Shown here piece after piece: positions 1 through 7,895 of a DNA stretch of 34,301 bases. Both the position numbers and the translations under genes were made by a program. Location of the stretch: assembly GCF_001298675.1 (NCBI RefSeq), contig NZ_CYIG01000062.1, positions 1 to 34,301 on the forward strand. Direction: 5' to 3'. The notes beneath the pieces were generated by a model. That model was given only the letters and a program-made list of their open reading frames with translations, was not told where the DNA came from and ran no database searches. The number at the start of each line of letters is the position of its first letter. The stretch's first letter is position 1. The DNA is from Paenacidovorax caeni (GTDB lineage: Bacteria; Pseudomonadota; Gammaproteobacteria; Burkholderiales; Burkholderiaceae_C).

Positions 1-123
1 GTGCACTGGTTCAACCACGTCCGACTGCTCACGCCGATTGGGGGCATCCCTCCGGCAGAAGCTGAAGCAAACTACTGGAGGCAACTCGCCGCCAGCGACA
101 CCTCGACAAAGGTGTCAACTTAA
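1..123 (+). CDS. IS3-family transposase, C-terminal fragment (partial at window edge)
   Basis: Frame 1 is open from the first base and gives 40 residues before TAA. It begins VHWFNHVRLL and continues IGGIPPAEAEANYW. The W-[FY]-N-x2-R-[LP]...PPAE-x-E pattern is the typical C-terminus of IS3-family OrfB (DDE integrase-core) transposases, just past the catalytic glutamate. The catalytic triad is outside the window, so activity cannot be judged. This is a different element from the IS3-type remnant at the right end of the window, whose C-terminus reads HRRPHQALGMRTPAEAF. Confidence 0.7.
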   Translation: MHWFNHVRLLTPIGGIPPAEAEANYWRQLAASDTSTKVST

Positions 124-157
124 ACCAACCGGCCTCCTCGATACCCGGGGCGGTTCA
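1..157 (+). mobile_element. Right end of an IS3-family insertion sequence, cut by the window edge
   Basis: The window opens inside a transposase reading frame that stops at 123. After the stop comes a short non-coding tail ending near 157 in GGCGGTTCA. IS3-family elements usually end in CA, so the boundary is placed there. The other end of the element lies outside the window, so target-site duplication cannot be checked. Confidence 0.6.
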
Positions 158-178
158 TTCCTGGAGCGGGGATGGGAA

Positions 179-1459
179 TCAGATCGCACCGTGGCGCGGC
201 GGGCGCACGCCGTTGAGCACGTAGTTGCCCACGGCGTGGTACTTCCAGCGCACGGGGTCGTGCAGCGTGTGCACGCGGGCGTTGCGCCAAAAGCGGTCCA
301 GGCCGTGCGCGGCCAGCGTGGCGCCGCTGCCGCCCAGCTCGAACAGCTTGCTGCCCGCCAGCAGGCTGGCGCTGGTGCTCAGGGCCTTGGCCCCCGCCAC
401 GGCCACCGAGGCAGCGGCCACGCTGTCGTCGGTGGGCAGGCGCTGCGCCGCGTCCACCGCCAGGGCGGCGCGGGCGATCAGCGCGTCGGCGGCGCGCAGG
501 CGCACGTGCACGTTGCCCAGTTGCTGCAACAGCAGCGGGTCCTGCGTGGCGCTGTCCACGCCGGCGTCAATCCAGGGCCGCGCGTGGTCGCGGATGAACG
601 GCAGGGCAGCCTGCAGCGCGCCATGGCCGATGCCCGCGTCCAGCGCCGCGTGGATGATCTGCGCGAACGGCCCGATGGTGGTGGGCCGCTCGAACGAGGC
701 GGTGAACGGCACCACCCATTCGGGCTCGACGCGCACCCGCTCGAACTGCACCGAGCCGCTGCCGGTCACGCGCTGGCCGAAGCCGTCCCAGTCGTCGATC
801 ACCGTCACGCCGGGCGCGCTGCGCGGCACGAACACCAGGTACTGGCGCTCGCCCTGCGCCTCCTGCGCGCTCACCAGCGTGGGAATCCAGTGCGCGAAGA
901 TGGCGCCGGTGCAATAGAACTTCTGCCCCTGCACGAACCAGCCGCCGGGCTCGCGCAGCAGTTGCGTGCGGCGCTTGAAGTCCTTGTGCCCGATCTCGGC
1001 CAGCGCATTGCCCAGGCGCTCGCCGCGCAGCACGCGGCCATAGAAGAACGCCTTCTGCGCGCTGGAGCCGCCCACGCGCAGCGCTTCCAGCGCGTAGTAG
1101 TGGTTCTGCGGGATGTGGCCGAAGTTGCCGTCGGCCGCCGCGATCAGCGCGACCACCTGCGTCAGCACGCCGGTGGACACGCCCGCGCCGCCGTACTCGC
1201 GCGGCACGGTGATGCCCCACAGGCCGCTCTGGCTGAAGCGCTCCACCTCCTGCCACGGCAGGGTGCGGTCGCGGTCGCGCGCCTGGGCGCCCGGGGCAAT
1301 TTCCTGGGCGAACCGGCGCGCGGCCTCCAGGGCTTCCTCGGCGCTGCGGATCACCTGCGTGCCCTGCCGCGGCGCCGAAGCCGGCACGGGCTGCGGCCCC
1401 GGCGCAGCCGGGGCTAAGGGCACGGCACGCGCCGTAGGTACTGTCGTTGTGTCTGTCAT
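179..1459 (-). CDS. SfnB-like sulfur-acquisition flavin oxidoreductase (acyl-CoA dehydrogenase fold), copy 1
   Basis: This 426-residue protein has the acyl-CoA-dehydrogenase fold and matches the SfnB/DszC-like subgroup rather than fatty-acid enzymes. Recognisable segments are the early helix with LPWQEVERFSQSGLWGITVP (about 70-90), the GGAGVS loop, IPQNHYYALEAL, FYCTGAIFAHW (substrate/flavin side of the beta domain), DDWDGFGQR-TGSGSV (flavin-binding region), and the C-terminal RFWRNARVHTLHDPVRWKYHAVGNY, a hallmark of the group. SfnB-type proteins are linked to organosulfur (dimethyl sulfone, sulfonate) use under sulfur limitation. The ATG at 1459 has an AGGA 6 nt upstream and lies 8 bp after the stop of the paralogue at 1468-2736, so the two are an operon. 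Being downstream of a MetNIQ-type transporter supports a sulfur role. The actual substrate cannot be read from sequence. Confidence 0.85.
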   Translation of the reverse strand: MTDTTTVPTARAVPLAPAAPGPQPVPASAPRQGTQVIRSAEEALEAARRFAQEIAPGAQARDRDRTLPWQEVERFSQSGLWGITVPREYGGAGVSTGVLTQVVALIAAADGNFGHIPQNHYYALEALRVGGSSAQKAFFYGRVLRGERLGNALAEIGHKDFKRRTQLLREPGGWFVQGQKFYCTGAIFAHWIPTLVSAQEAQGERQYLVFVPRSAPGVTVIDDWDGFGQRVTGSGSVQFERVRVEPEWVVPFTASFERPTTIGPFAQIIHAALDAGIGHGALQAALPFIRDHARPWIDAGVDSATQDPLLLQQLGNVHVRLRAADALIARAALAVDAAQRLPTDDSVAAASVAVAGAKALSTSASLLAGSKLFELGGSGATLAAHGLDRFWRNARVHTLHDPVRWKYHAVGNYVLNGVRPPRHGAI

Positions 1460-1467
1460 GCGAATTC

Positions 1468-2736
1468 CTAGTTCCACTGGTGGCGCCGGGGCAGCGCGCC
1501 GTTGAGCCGGTAGTTGCCCAGCAGGTGGTATTTCCAGCGCACGGGATCGTGCAGCGTGTGCACACGGGCGTTGCGCCAATGGCGGTCGAGGTGGTGGGCA
1601 GCGCGGCTGGCGGCCGAGCCGGCCAGGGCGAACAGCTGCTCGCTGGCCTGCAGCGCGGCTTCGGTGGTGAGGATCTTGGCCTCGGCCACGGCCACCGAGG
1701 CGCGTGCGCTGGCCTGCGCATCCACGGGCTGGCGCGCCAGCGCATCCAGCGTGCGTGCCGCCTCCAGCAGAACGGCGTGGGCTGCGTCCACCGCAATCTG
1801 CAGTTGCCCCACTTCCTGCACGATGTGCGGATCGGCGCTGGCGCTGGCCACGCCGGCATCGATCCATGGGCGGCTTTTGTCTCGTACGAAATCCAGCGCG
1901 TCGCGCAGCGCCGCCTGGGCAATACCCGCGTCGATGGACGCCTGAATGAGCTGCGACACCGGGCCGGAGAGCGTGGGCGTGTGCGCGAAGCGCCATACCG
2001 GTACCACGTCATCCTCGGCCACCGGCACGCGCGCCAGCACCACGCTGCCACTGGCCGTGGTGCGCTGGCCGAAGGCATCCCAGTCGTCGTACACACGCAA
2101 GCCCGGGGCGTCGCGCCGCACCCGCACCAGCACCGCCCGGCCTGCCTCATCCTCGGCGCGCAGCGGCACCCAGTGGGCAAACGCCGCGCCGGTGGAGTAA
2201 AAGCGCGTGCCGCTCAGGTACAGGCCGCCACCGGGCTCGCGCTCCAGGCGCACCGTGGCCAGCTGCACCTGCGCGGCGCGGGCCTTGCGCTCCGGCCCGG
2301 CATTGCCGAAGCGGTGGCCGGCCAGCACATCGGCAAACCAGCGCTGTTTCTGCGCCTCGCTGCCCATGTCGGCCACGGCCTGCACGATGGCGAAGTGGTT
2401 CTGCGGAATCTGCCCCAGCGACGGATCGGCCGCGCACAAGATGGCAAACACCTGCGCCAGCGTCTCGTAAGACGCTCCCAGCCCGCCATAGGCCTGAGGC
2501 ACGGTGATGGTGCCCAGGCCGCTGGCGCTGTACTGTTCGATCTCGTCCCACGGCAAGCGCCGCTCGCGGTCGCGTGTGGCCGCACCGGCGTGGAATTGCG
2601 CCGCCAGGCGGTGGGCTGTCTCCAGCGCCTCGGCCTCGCTGGCGATGCGCTGGGGTGGCTGTGGCGGCAGGGGCAGCCGCGTCAAAAGCCGGGATTCTTC
2701 GGGCAAGGCTGCGCCCGCAGCATGCGATGAGGTCAT
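1468..2736 (-). CDS. SfnB-like sulfur-acquisition flavin oxidoreductase (acyl-CoA dehydrogenase fold), copy 2
   Basis: This 422-residue paralogue of the adjacent gene has the same order of landmarks: RLPWDEIEQYSASGLGTITVP, GGLGAS, IPQNHFAIVQA, FYSTGAAFAHW, DDWDAFGQRTTASGSVVL, and the C-terminal HWRNARVHTLHDPVRWKYHLLGNY. The ATG at 2736 is preferred because AAGG sits 8 nt upstream. An upstream ATG at 2799 is in frame but lies at the edge of a dispersed repeat and would add 21 residues with no family resemblance. Copy 2 is transcribed before copy 1. The pair is too divergent to be a recent duplication: many substitutions are spread along the length, and copy 1 has QYLVFVP where copy 2 has AVLVRVR. 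The two probably act on different substrates or as a hetero-oligomer. This is inference. Confidence 0.83.
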   Translation of the reverse strand: MTSSHAAGAALPEESRLLTRLPLPPQPPQRIASEAEALETAHRLAAQFHAGAATRDRERRLPWDEIEQYSASGLGTITVPQAYGGLGASYETLAQVFAILCAADPSLGQIPQNHFAIVQAVADMGSEAQKQRWFADVLAGHRFGNAGPERKARAAQVQLATVRLEREPGGGLYLSGTRFYSTGAAFAHWVPLRAEDEAGRAVLVRVRRDAPGLRVYDDWDAFGQRTTASGSVVLARVPVAEDDVVPVWRFAHTPTLSGPVSQLIQASIDAGIAQAALRDALDFVRDKSRPWIDAGVASASADPHIVQEVGQLQIAVDAAHAVLLEAARTLDALARQPVDAQASARASVAVAEAKILTTEAALQASEQLFALAGSAASRAAHHLDRHWRNARVHTLHDPVRWKYHLLGNYRLNGALPRRHQWN

Positions 2737-2802
2737 TGCGTGCCTTCTGGTTTGGTTTGAGGGGTTCGTGGCGGCTGGCATTCGCGCCACGTGATTCATG
2801 CC

Positions 2803-2852
2803 TTTTTTGGCCTCCAGCCCTTGTCCATAAAGCGCTGGCAGCTATCGAAAAA
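2803..2852 (-). repeat. Dispersed semi-palindromic repeat, copy A
   Basis: Read on the minus strand, the core (2845-2810) runs ATAGCTGCCAGCGCTT, a short loop, then AAGGGCTGGAGGC, flanked by T/A runs. It matches five other copies in the window. The arms can fold into a hairpin, so it may end transcripts from metI, but the pairing is imperfect. Confidence 0.75.
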
Positions 2853-2930
2853 GGAGTTCTAGCGGACATCTCAGCTTTCCATGGCGCCACCCACCATCAG
2901 CAGCCCCTGAAACTGGCGCGGCCCACGCGC

Positions 2931-3054
2931 GGGCAGCCGCGCAAGGGCCTCTGCCGGCCGCGCCGCCCCGCCGCGCTGGCTGCGTCCCCCTCCCGTAGCG
3001 CGAAGCGCGTAGAGAGAGGGGGAAGCCGCGCAGCGGCTCAGAGGGTGCTTCATT
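2931..3054. repeat. GC-rich intergenic repeat, copy 1, directly 3' of metI
   Basis: It shares long identical blocks with 9884-9986, including GGGCAGCCGCGCAAGGGCC, CCCCGCCGCGCTGGCTGCG and a CCCCTCCC...AGAGAGGGG inverted pair. Both copies sit immediately after the stop codon of a leftward gene (metI here, ispA there). Confidence 0.75.
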
Positions 3055-3717
3055 TCAGCGGCTGCGCAGCCAGTGCACGTAGCGGTCGCCCAGGGTCTGC
3101 ACCACCGTCACCAGCACGATGAGCATGGCGATCACGATCAGCATCACCTGGGTGTCGAAGCGCTGGTAGCCGTAGCGAATGGCCAGGTCGCCCAGCCCGC
3201 CCGCGCCCACGGCACCGGCCATGGCCGAGGAGCTGATAAGCGCCACCAGCGTGATGGTGAAGCCGCCGATGATGCCGGGCAGCGCCTCGGGCAGGTAGAC
3301 GTGGCGCACGATGTCCCACTTCTTGCAGCCCATGGCCTGGGCGGCCTCGATCAGCCCGGCATCGACCTCGCGCAGGCTCACCTCAGCGATGCGCGCGAAG
3401 AACGGCGTAGCGCTGATGGCCAGCGGCACGATGGCCGCCCAGACGCCGATGGTGGTGCCCGCGACGATGCGCGTGAACGGAATCAAGGCCACCAGCAGCA
3501 CGATGAAGGGCGTGGCACGAAAGCCGTTGACCACGCTGCCCACCGCGCGGTGAAGGCGCGGCGACGCCAGGAAGCCACCCGGGGCGGTGACGATCAGCAG
3601 CACGGCCAGCGGCACGCCCGCCGCGAAGGCGATGCCGCCCGAGACGCCCACCATGGTCAGCGTATCGGCCAGCGCGTCCCAATAGCGCTCAATGGGGATG
3701 GACAGATTCAGCGACAT
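3055..3717 (-). CDS. metI: MetI-type ABC transporter permease
   Basis: This 220-residue inner-membrane permease is close to the usual 217 of MetI. It has an N-terminal amphipathic stretch and then about five hydrophobic segments ([71 protein letters not shown]). The EAA loop that contacts the ATPase is visible as [22 protein letters not shown] (about 137-158). The ATG at 3717 was chosen by family length; it lies inside the end of metN, a 29-bp overlap that implies translational coupling. With metN and the metQ pair it forms a methionine/organosulfur importer. The SfnB genes downstream suggest sulfur scavenging as the physiological setting. Confidence 0.9.
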   Translation of the reverse strand: MSLNLSIPIERYWDALADTLTMVGVSGGIAFAAGVPLAVLLIVTAPGGFLASPRLHRAVGSVVNGFRATPFIVLLVALIPFTRIVAGTTIGVWAAIVPLAISATPFFARIAEVSLREVDAGLIEAAQAMGCKKWDIVRHVYLPEALPGIIGGFTITLVALISSSAMAGAVGAGGLGDLAIRYGYQRFDTQVMLIVIAMLIVLVTVVQTLGDRYVHWLRSR

Positions 3718-4870
3718 ATCCGAGTACCTTGATTTCATGGGCAATGGCCTCGCGGCCCTGGGTGAAAGATGTCCAGTCGGCCCGCGCGGCGGCGCCCTCC
3801 AGCGCCACCAGCAGCTGGCCCTGGGCATGGCCCTGGATGCGGTCCACGCCGCCGTGCAGCAGGCGTACGCGCGCGCCCAGCGCCTGGGCGATGCGCGGCA
3901 GGTCAGGCTCCAGCCCGTCCTCGCCGCGGTAGCCCAGCTGCAGGATCTGCGTGTATGCACCGGCTGGAGGCAGCGCCTGCAGGCGCTGCTGCAGGTCGTC
4001 CGGCAGGCCGTGCTGCAGCGGTGCCAGCAACGCCCGCGTAGCCGCATGCTGGGGGTTGCCAAACACCTGCCATACGGCGCCAAGCTCGGCGATACGGCCC
4101 TGCTCCAGCACCAGCACCTGGTCGGCGATCTCGCGGATCACGCTCATCTCATGCGTGATGAGGACCACGGTGATGCCCAGTGTGCGGTTGATGTCGCGCA
4201 GCAGCTGCAGGATGGAATGGGTGGTTTCCGGGTCCAGCGCCGAGGTGGCCTCGTCGCACAGCAGAATCTCGGGCCCGGTGGCCAGCGCGCGCGCAACGCC
4301 CACGCGCTGCTTCTGCCCGCCCGAGAGGCGGCTGGGGTAGGTATCGGCCTTGTCCTGCAAGCCAACGAGCAGCAGCAGTTCCTGCACACGCGCGGCGATC
4401 TGCGCCGCCGGCACGCCCGCCACCTTCAGCGGCAGCGCCACGTTCTCGGCCACGGTCTTAGCCGACAGCAGGTTGAAGTGCTGGAAGATCATGCCGATGC
4501 GCCGGCGCAACTGCACCAGCCCGGCCTCGGACAGCGTGCCGATGTCCACGCCATCGACCAGCACCTGGCCGCTGGTGGGCTGCTCCAGCCGGTTGATGGT
4601 GCGCAGCAGGCTGGACTTGCCCGCGCCGCTGCGCCCGATGATGCCGAAGATGCTGCCCGGCGCGATCTCCAGGCTGATGGCGTCCAGCGCCTGCACTGTG
4701 CCGGCCGAGGAGCGGTAGGTCTTGGCCACATCGCGGAACGCCACCGCGCCCGCGCCGCGCGGTGCGGCGTGCGTGGGGGTGCCGCGGCGCGTGTCCGCCG
4801 CCTGGACGCGGCCCGGCAGCCCGCCCCAGCCAGCAAACATGCGCCGCGCGGTCAATGTATTACTTGCCAT
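3689..4870 (-). CDS. metN: MetN-type ABC transporter ATPase
   Basis: This 393-residue cytoplasmic ATPase powers the MetI permease. Visible motifs are Walker A GRSGAGKS (79-86), Q-loop Q130, ABC signature LSGGQ (182-186), Walker [10 protein letters not shown] (202-210) and the switch H240. A C-terminal NIL-type domain (about 310-365, with [15 protein letters not shown] and [11 protein letters not shown]) is the substrate-sensing domain that trans-inhibits MetNI. About 45 residues precede the usual start of the fold ([12 protein letters not shown]) and are rich in Arg, Ala and Gly. They are not typical of MetN, which is usually about 343 long. The ATG at 4870 overlaps the end of metQ copy 1 by 11 bp. 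A later start would remove the extension, but no in-frame ATG lies between residue 11 and the fold. Confidence 0.9.
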   Translation of the reverse strand: MASNTLTARRMFAGWGGLPGRVQAADTRRGTPTHAAPRGAGAVAFRDVAKTYRSSAGTVQALDAISLEIAPGSIFGIIGRSGAGKSSLLRTINRLEQPTSGQVLVDGVDIGTLSEAGLVQLRRRIGMIFQHFNLLSAKTVAENVALPLKVAGVPAAQIAARVQELLLLVGLQDKADTYPSRLSGGQKQRVGVARALATGPEILLCDEATSALDPETTHSILQLLRDINRTLGITVVLITHEMSVIREIADQVLVLEQGRIAELGAVWQVFGNPQHAATRALLAPLQHGLPDDLQQRLQALPPAGAYTQILQLGYRGEDGLEPDLPRIAQALGARVRLLHGGVDRIQGHAQGQLLVALEGAAARADWTSFTQGREAIAHEIKVLGYVAESVHPH

Positions 4871-5693
4871 GGGACGCCTCTTTGGGGGTTTGCTGCCAGG
4901 GCAGCGTGTAGAGCTTGGGGTCGTGGCCGAAGGCCTGGCTGATGGTCTGCCGCACGGCCTCGGAGTTCTGGTACAGCTGCACCAGCTTGCGCAGCTTGGC
5001 GTCCTGCGCGCGGTCGCTGCGGGCCACGAAACCCATGGCATAAAAAGTGTCGGCAATGCCCGAATACAGCAGCGCCTGGCTCGCCTGCGCCTTCTTGCCG
5101 GCGTTGACGAAATAGCTGGGCCACACCACCACCAGGTCCAGATCGTCGAGCGCGCGGATGAGTTGCGGCCCCTCGATCTCGAAGAAGCGCAGCTTCTTGG
5201 GGTTCTCCACCACGTCGTGCACGCTGGCGCCCACCGCACTGCCGTTGCGCAGCGTGATGAGCCCGGCCTTTTGCAGCAGCAACAGGCCCCGGCCCTGGTT
5301 CACCGGATCGTTGGCCACGGCCACGCGCGCCTTTTCCGGCACGTCAGCCAGGCGCTGGTAGCGGTTGGAGTAGATGCCGATGTTCTGCAGCAGCCCCAGC
5401 CCGATGAACGCCAGCTGGTAGCCGCGCTCCTTGACGGCGTTGTTCAGGAATGCCTGGTGCTGGAAGAAGTTCAGGTCGATGTCGCCGTTGTTCACCGCCT
5501 CGTTGGGCAGTGTCCAGTCGGTGAACTCCACCAGTTGCAGGTCGATGCCAGCGGCGCGGGCCTCGGGCACCAGGGCCTGCACGGCATCGGACGTGACGCC
5601 CGGCGTCGAGCCGACCTTCACCACCTCGGCCGCATGGGCCGAGACTGCCAGCAGTGCCGCGCCCAGCCAGGCCAAGCATGTGCTTTGTCGCAT
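4860..5693 (-). CDS. metQ: MetQ/NlpA-family periplasmic binding protein, copy 1
   Basis: This 277-residue protein has an N-terminal signal peptide ending AHA-A near residue 22. There is no lipobox (the only Cys in the signal is at position 6), so it is predicted to be a soluble periplasmic protein rather than a lipoprotein. Family signatures include [29 protein letters not shown], the strongly conserved [23 protein letters not shown], and the C-terminal [18 protein letters not shown] stands 7 nt before the ATG. It lies between copy 2 (32 bp upstream) and metN (11-bp overlap), so it is the copy most tightly coupled to the transporter. The ligand is probably methionine or a related sulfur compound. 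Confidence 0.88.
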   Translation of the reverse strand: MRQSTCLAWLGAALLAVSAHAAEVVKVGSTPGVTSDAVQALVPEARAAGIDLQLVEFTDWTLPNEAVNNGDIDLNFFQHQAFLNNAVKERGYQLAFIGLGLLQNIGIYSNRYQRLADVPEKARVAVANDPVNQGRGLLLLQKAGLITLRNGSAVGASVHDVVENPKKLRFFEIEGPQLIRALDDLDLVVVWPSYFVNAGKKAQASQALLYSGIADTFYAMGFVARSDRAQDAKLRKLVQLYQNSEAVRQTISQAFGHDPKLYTLPWQQTPKEASHGK

Positions 5694-5725
5694 GTTCGCA
5701 CCTCTTTTGGGTTGGCTGCGGGGGC

Positions 5726-6532
5726 TTACTGCCGGGTCCAGGTCAGGGTGTAGAGCTTGGTATCGCCCGCGAACGCCTTGTGGATGGCGGCTTTGACGGC
5801 CTCCGAGTTCTGGAAGACCTTGACGAACTTCTGGATCACCGGGTCCTTGGTGCGGTCGGCCTTGACGACGAACTGGATGGAAAAGCGCGCGTCCTCGATG
5901 CCGGAGTACGCCAGACCGCTGGAAGGATCGAAGGCCTTGGACGCGACGATGAAGTGCGGGTAGCCCTGGGCAATGTCCACATCCGGCGTGATGCGCACCA
6001 GCTGCGGCCCCTCCACCTCGACGAAGCTGAGCTTCTTCGGGTTCTCGGTGATGTCGTTGATCGTGCCCAGGAAGCCCACGCCGGGCTTGAGCTTGATGAG
6101 TCCCACCTTCTGCAACAGCAGCAGGCCTCGGCCTTGGTTCACAGGGTCATTGGCGATGCCAACCTTGCCCCCCTGCGGCACCTGCTCCACCGATTTGTGC
6201 TTGAGCGAATACAGGCCGATATTGGCCAGGAAGCTCACGCCCGCGCTACCGAGCTTGTAGCCATTCTTCTGGATGGCGTTGTCCAGAAAGGGCTGGTGCT
6301 GGAAGAAGTTGATGTCCAGGTCGCCGTTGTCTACGGCCACGTTGGGTGTGGTCCAGTCGGTGAACTCAGTGACGGTGACGTCAATGCCCTGCGCCTTGGC
6401 GTCCTTGGCCGCGGCGCTGATGGCATCGGCATAGACGCCGGGCAGCACGCCGATGCGCAGCTTGTCGGCGGCGTGGGCCTGCAGCATGGCGAGTGCGGCC
6501 AGCGGGGCGATTAGAAGGCGGGTGAATTTCAT
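5726..6532 (-). CDS. metQ: MetQ/NlpA-family periplasmic binding protein, copy 2
   Basis: This 268-residue paralogue of the following gene has a signal peptide ending LQAHA-A near residue 22 and again no lipobox. It shows [58 protein letters not shown], and ends DTKLYTLTWTRQ. GGAG lies 9 nt upstream of the ATG at 6532. It is the first gene of the metQ-metQ-metN-metI operon. Two binding proteins for one MetNI pair suggest a widened ligand range, for example both isomers of methionine or methionine plus another thioether. That is inference. Confidence 0.88.
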   Translation of the reverse strand: MKFTRLLIAPLAALAMLQAHAADKLRIGVLPGVYADAISAAAKDAKAQGIDVTVTEFTDWTTPNVAVDNGDLDINFFQHQPFLDNAIQKNGYKLGSAGVSFLANIGLYSLKHKSVEQVPQGGKVGIANDPVNQGRGLLLLQKVGLIKLKPGVGFLGTINDITENPKKLSFVEVEGPQLVRITPDVDIAQGYPHFIVASKAFDPSSGLAYSGIEDARFSIQFVVKADRTKDPVIQKFVKVFQNSEAVKAAIHKAFAGDTKLYTLTWTRQ

Positions 6533-6624
6533 GGGATGCAGCTCCGAAGATGGGTGTCAATGAAAAGCCATTGCACCATCGCGTGCTGCACCGCACCACG
6601 AAGGATTCCGCATTTGGAAATGCC

Positions 6625-6655
6625 AAAAAAAAGCCGCAGGCTGTGCTGCGGCTTT
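6625..6655 (-). terminator. Rho-independent terminator of the TRAP binding-protein gene
   Basis: A perfect 10-bp stem (arms 6630-6639 and 6646-6655, loop of 6) is followed on the minus strand by a run of eight T. It lies about 20 bp after the stop codon at 6677, so the TRAP gene is insulated from the met operon. Confidence 0.9.
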
Positions 6656-6676
6656 CGGGGCACCGGGTGGGTACGG

Positions 6677-7759
6677 TCAGATCTTGACGCCGGCCATGTA
6701 CTGGTTGAACGGGAATTCCGAGAAGCGGTTCCACAGGATCTGGTCGCGCTGGAAGGCGCGCATGTCCTGGTGGATCTTCTTGAACTCGGGCGACTTGGCC
6801 TCGTGCTCGGCAAAGACTTCCATCGACGCCTTGAAGCCCGCGTCCATCACGGCCTTCGGGAAGGCCTTGAGCTGGGTCTTGTTGGCCACCAGGCGCTTGA
6901 GGGCCTGGGGGTTCACCGCCATGTACTTGGACGTCATGTCCTGGGAGGCCACACGCATCGCGGCATCCAGGATGGCCTTGTTCTGTGCCGACAGGGCGTT
7001 GTACTTCTTCAGGTTGACGAAGAACTCCAGATCGGCGCTGCCTTCCCACCAGCCGGGGTAGTAGTAGTAAGGCGCCACTTTGTTGAAGCCCAGCTTCTCG
7101 TCATCGTACGGACCGACGAACTCGGCTGCATCGAGCGTGCCCTTTTCCAGCGCCTGGTACACATCGCCGGCAGGCATGTTCTGCGCCACCACGCCCAGCT
7201 TGGCCATGGCTTCACCAAACACACCGCCGCCCAGGCGCATTTTCAGGCCCTTGAGATCGGCGGGGGTCTTGATCTCCTTGCGGTACCAGCCGCCCATCTG
7301 GGTGGTGGTGTTGCCCGCGCTGGAGGTGCGGAAGTTGTACTTCTCAAAGAAGGCATCCAGCAGCTTGCGGCCATTGCCATGGTCCTTCCAAGCCGCCATC
7401 TGCAGCGTGGTCAGGCCGAAGGGTACGGCACAGCTGAACGCAAAAATGGGATCCTTGCCCGTGAAGTAGTAGGCAGCAGACTGTGCCATGTCGATGGTGT
7501 CAGCCTGCAGGGCATCGACCACGCCGAAGGCGGGCATCAGCTCGCCTGCGGGGTGCACGGAAATCTCGAACTTGCCGCCGGAGAGCGCCTTCACGGTTTC
7601 AGAGAGCTTTTCGGCGCTGCCGAAGATGGTGTCCAGCGACTTGGGAAAGCTGGAAGCCAGGCGCCAGCGCACGGCCTCCTGGGCATGCACGGCAGGTGCC
7701 ACGCCTGCGGCGAGCACGCCCGCGATACCAGCATTTTTGATAAGGGAACGACGATCCAT
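6677..7759 (-). CDS. TRAP transporter solute-binding protein, DctP family (TakP-like)
   Basis: This 360-residue periplasmic binding protein starts MDRRSLIKNAG, a twin-arginine-type signal (RR at 3-4) cleaved near AVHAQ (about residue 27). The mature part follows the TakP pattern closely: WRLASSFPKSLDTIFG, AGELMPAFGVVDAL, the substrate-side AEFVGPYDDEKLGF, and APYYYYPGWWEG. TakP binds 2-oxo monocarboxylates such as pyruvate with a cation, so a 2-oxo-acid ligand is likely. AGGAG lies about 6 nt before the ATG. The small and large membrane subunits (DctQ and DctM types) that every TRAP system needs are absent from the window: dxs lies upstream and a terminator downstream. It must work with a permease encoded elsewhere. 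Confidence 0.9.
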   Translation of the reverse strand: MDRRSLIKNAGIAGVLAAGVAPAVHAQEAVRWRLASSFPKSLDTIFGSAEKLSETVKALSGGKFEISVHPAGELMPAFGVVDALQADTIDMAQSAAYYFTGKDPIFAFSCAVPFGLTTLQMAAWKDHGNGRKLLDAFFEKYNFRTSSAGNTTTQMGGWYRKEIKTPADLKGLKMRLGGGVFGEAMAKLGVVAQNMPAGDVYQALEKGTLDAAEFVGPYDDEKLGFNKVAPYYYYPGWWEGSADLEFFVNLKKYNALSAQNKAILDAAMRVASQDMTSKYMAVNPQALKRLVANKTQLKAFPKAVMDAGFKASMEVFAEHEAKSPEFKKIHQDMRAFQRDQILWNRFSEFPFNQYMAGVKI

Positions 7760-7838
7760 GTGGGGTCTCCTGGATAGTTAAAAAACTCGGCCCGCCCCAT
7801 GGTGTGCAAGGCGGCCAAGGACTTCGCAGCCGAGGTGC

Positions 7839-7844
7839 ATTGTA
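7839..7844 (-). promoter_or_regulatory. Possible -10 element for the TRAP binding-protein gene
   Basis: TACAAT on the minus strand lies 80 bp ahead of the start codon at 7759. The nearest -35-like hexamer, TTGCCT (7866-7871), is 21 bp away, which is too far for a standard promoter. The call is weak. Confidence 0.25.
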
Positions 7845-7895
7845 GAAACATGCACCAGCCGCCGAAGGCAACCGCACGTATGACCTTATAGGAAC

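Larger units (their letters stand above)
2737..3054. other. Gene-free stretch between metI and the SfnB pair
   Basis: These 318 bp carry no convincing gene. They hold one copy of the dispersed semi-palindromic repeat (2803-2852) and one of the GC-rich repeat (2931-3054). No clear sigma-70 promoter is visible. The SfnB pair could have its own promoter here or be read through from metI. Confidence 0.6.

Noticed and set aside
1460-1996. Upstream extension of the first SfnB-like gene to 1996
   Set aside because: It overlaps its paralogue out of frame. The ATG at 1459 has a good ribosome-binding site and starts before the conserved fold.
4860-6532. MetQ proteins as lipoproteins, as in E. coli NlpA
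   Set aside because: Neither signal peptide has a Cys at a lipobox position. Both end in AHA-A-type cleavage sites.
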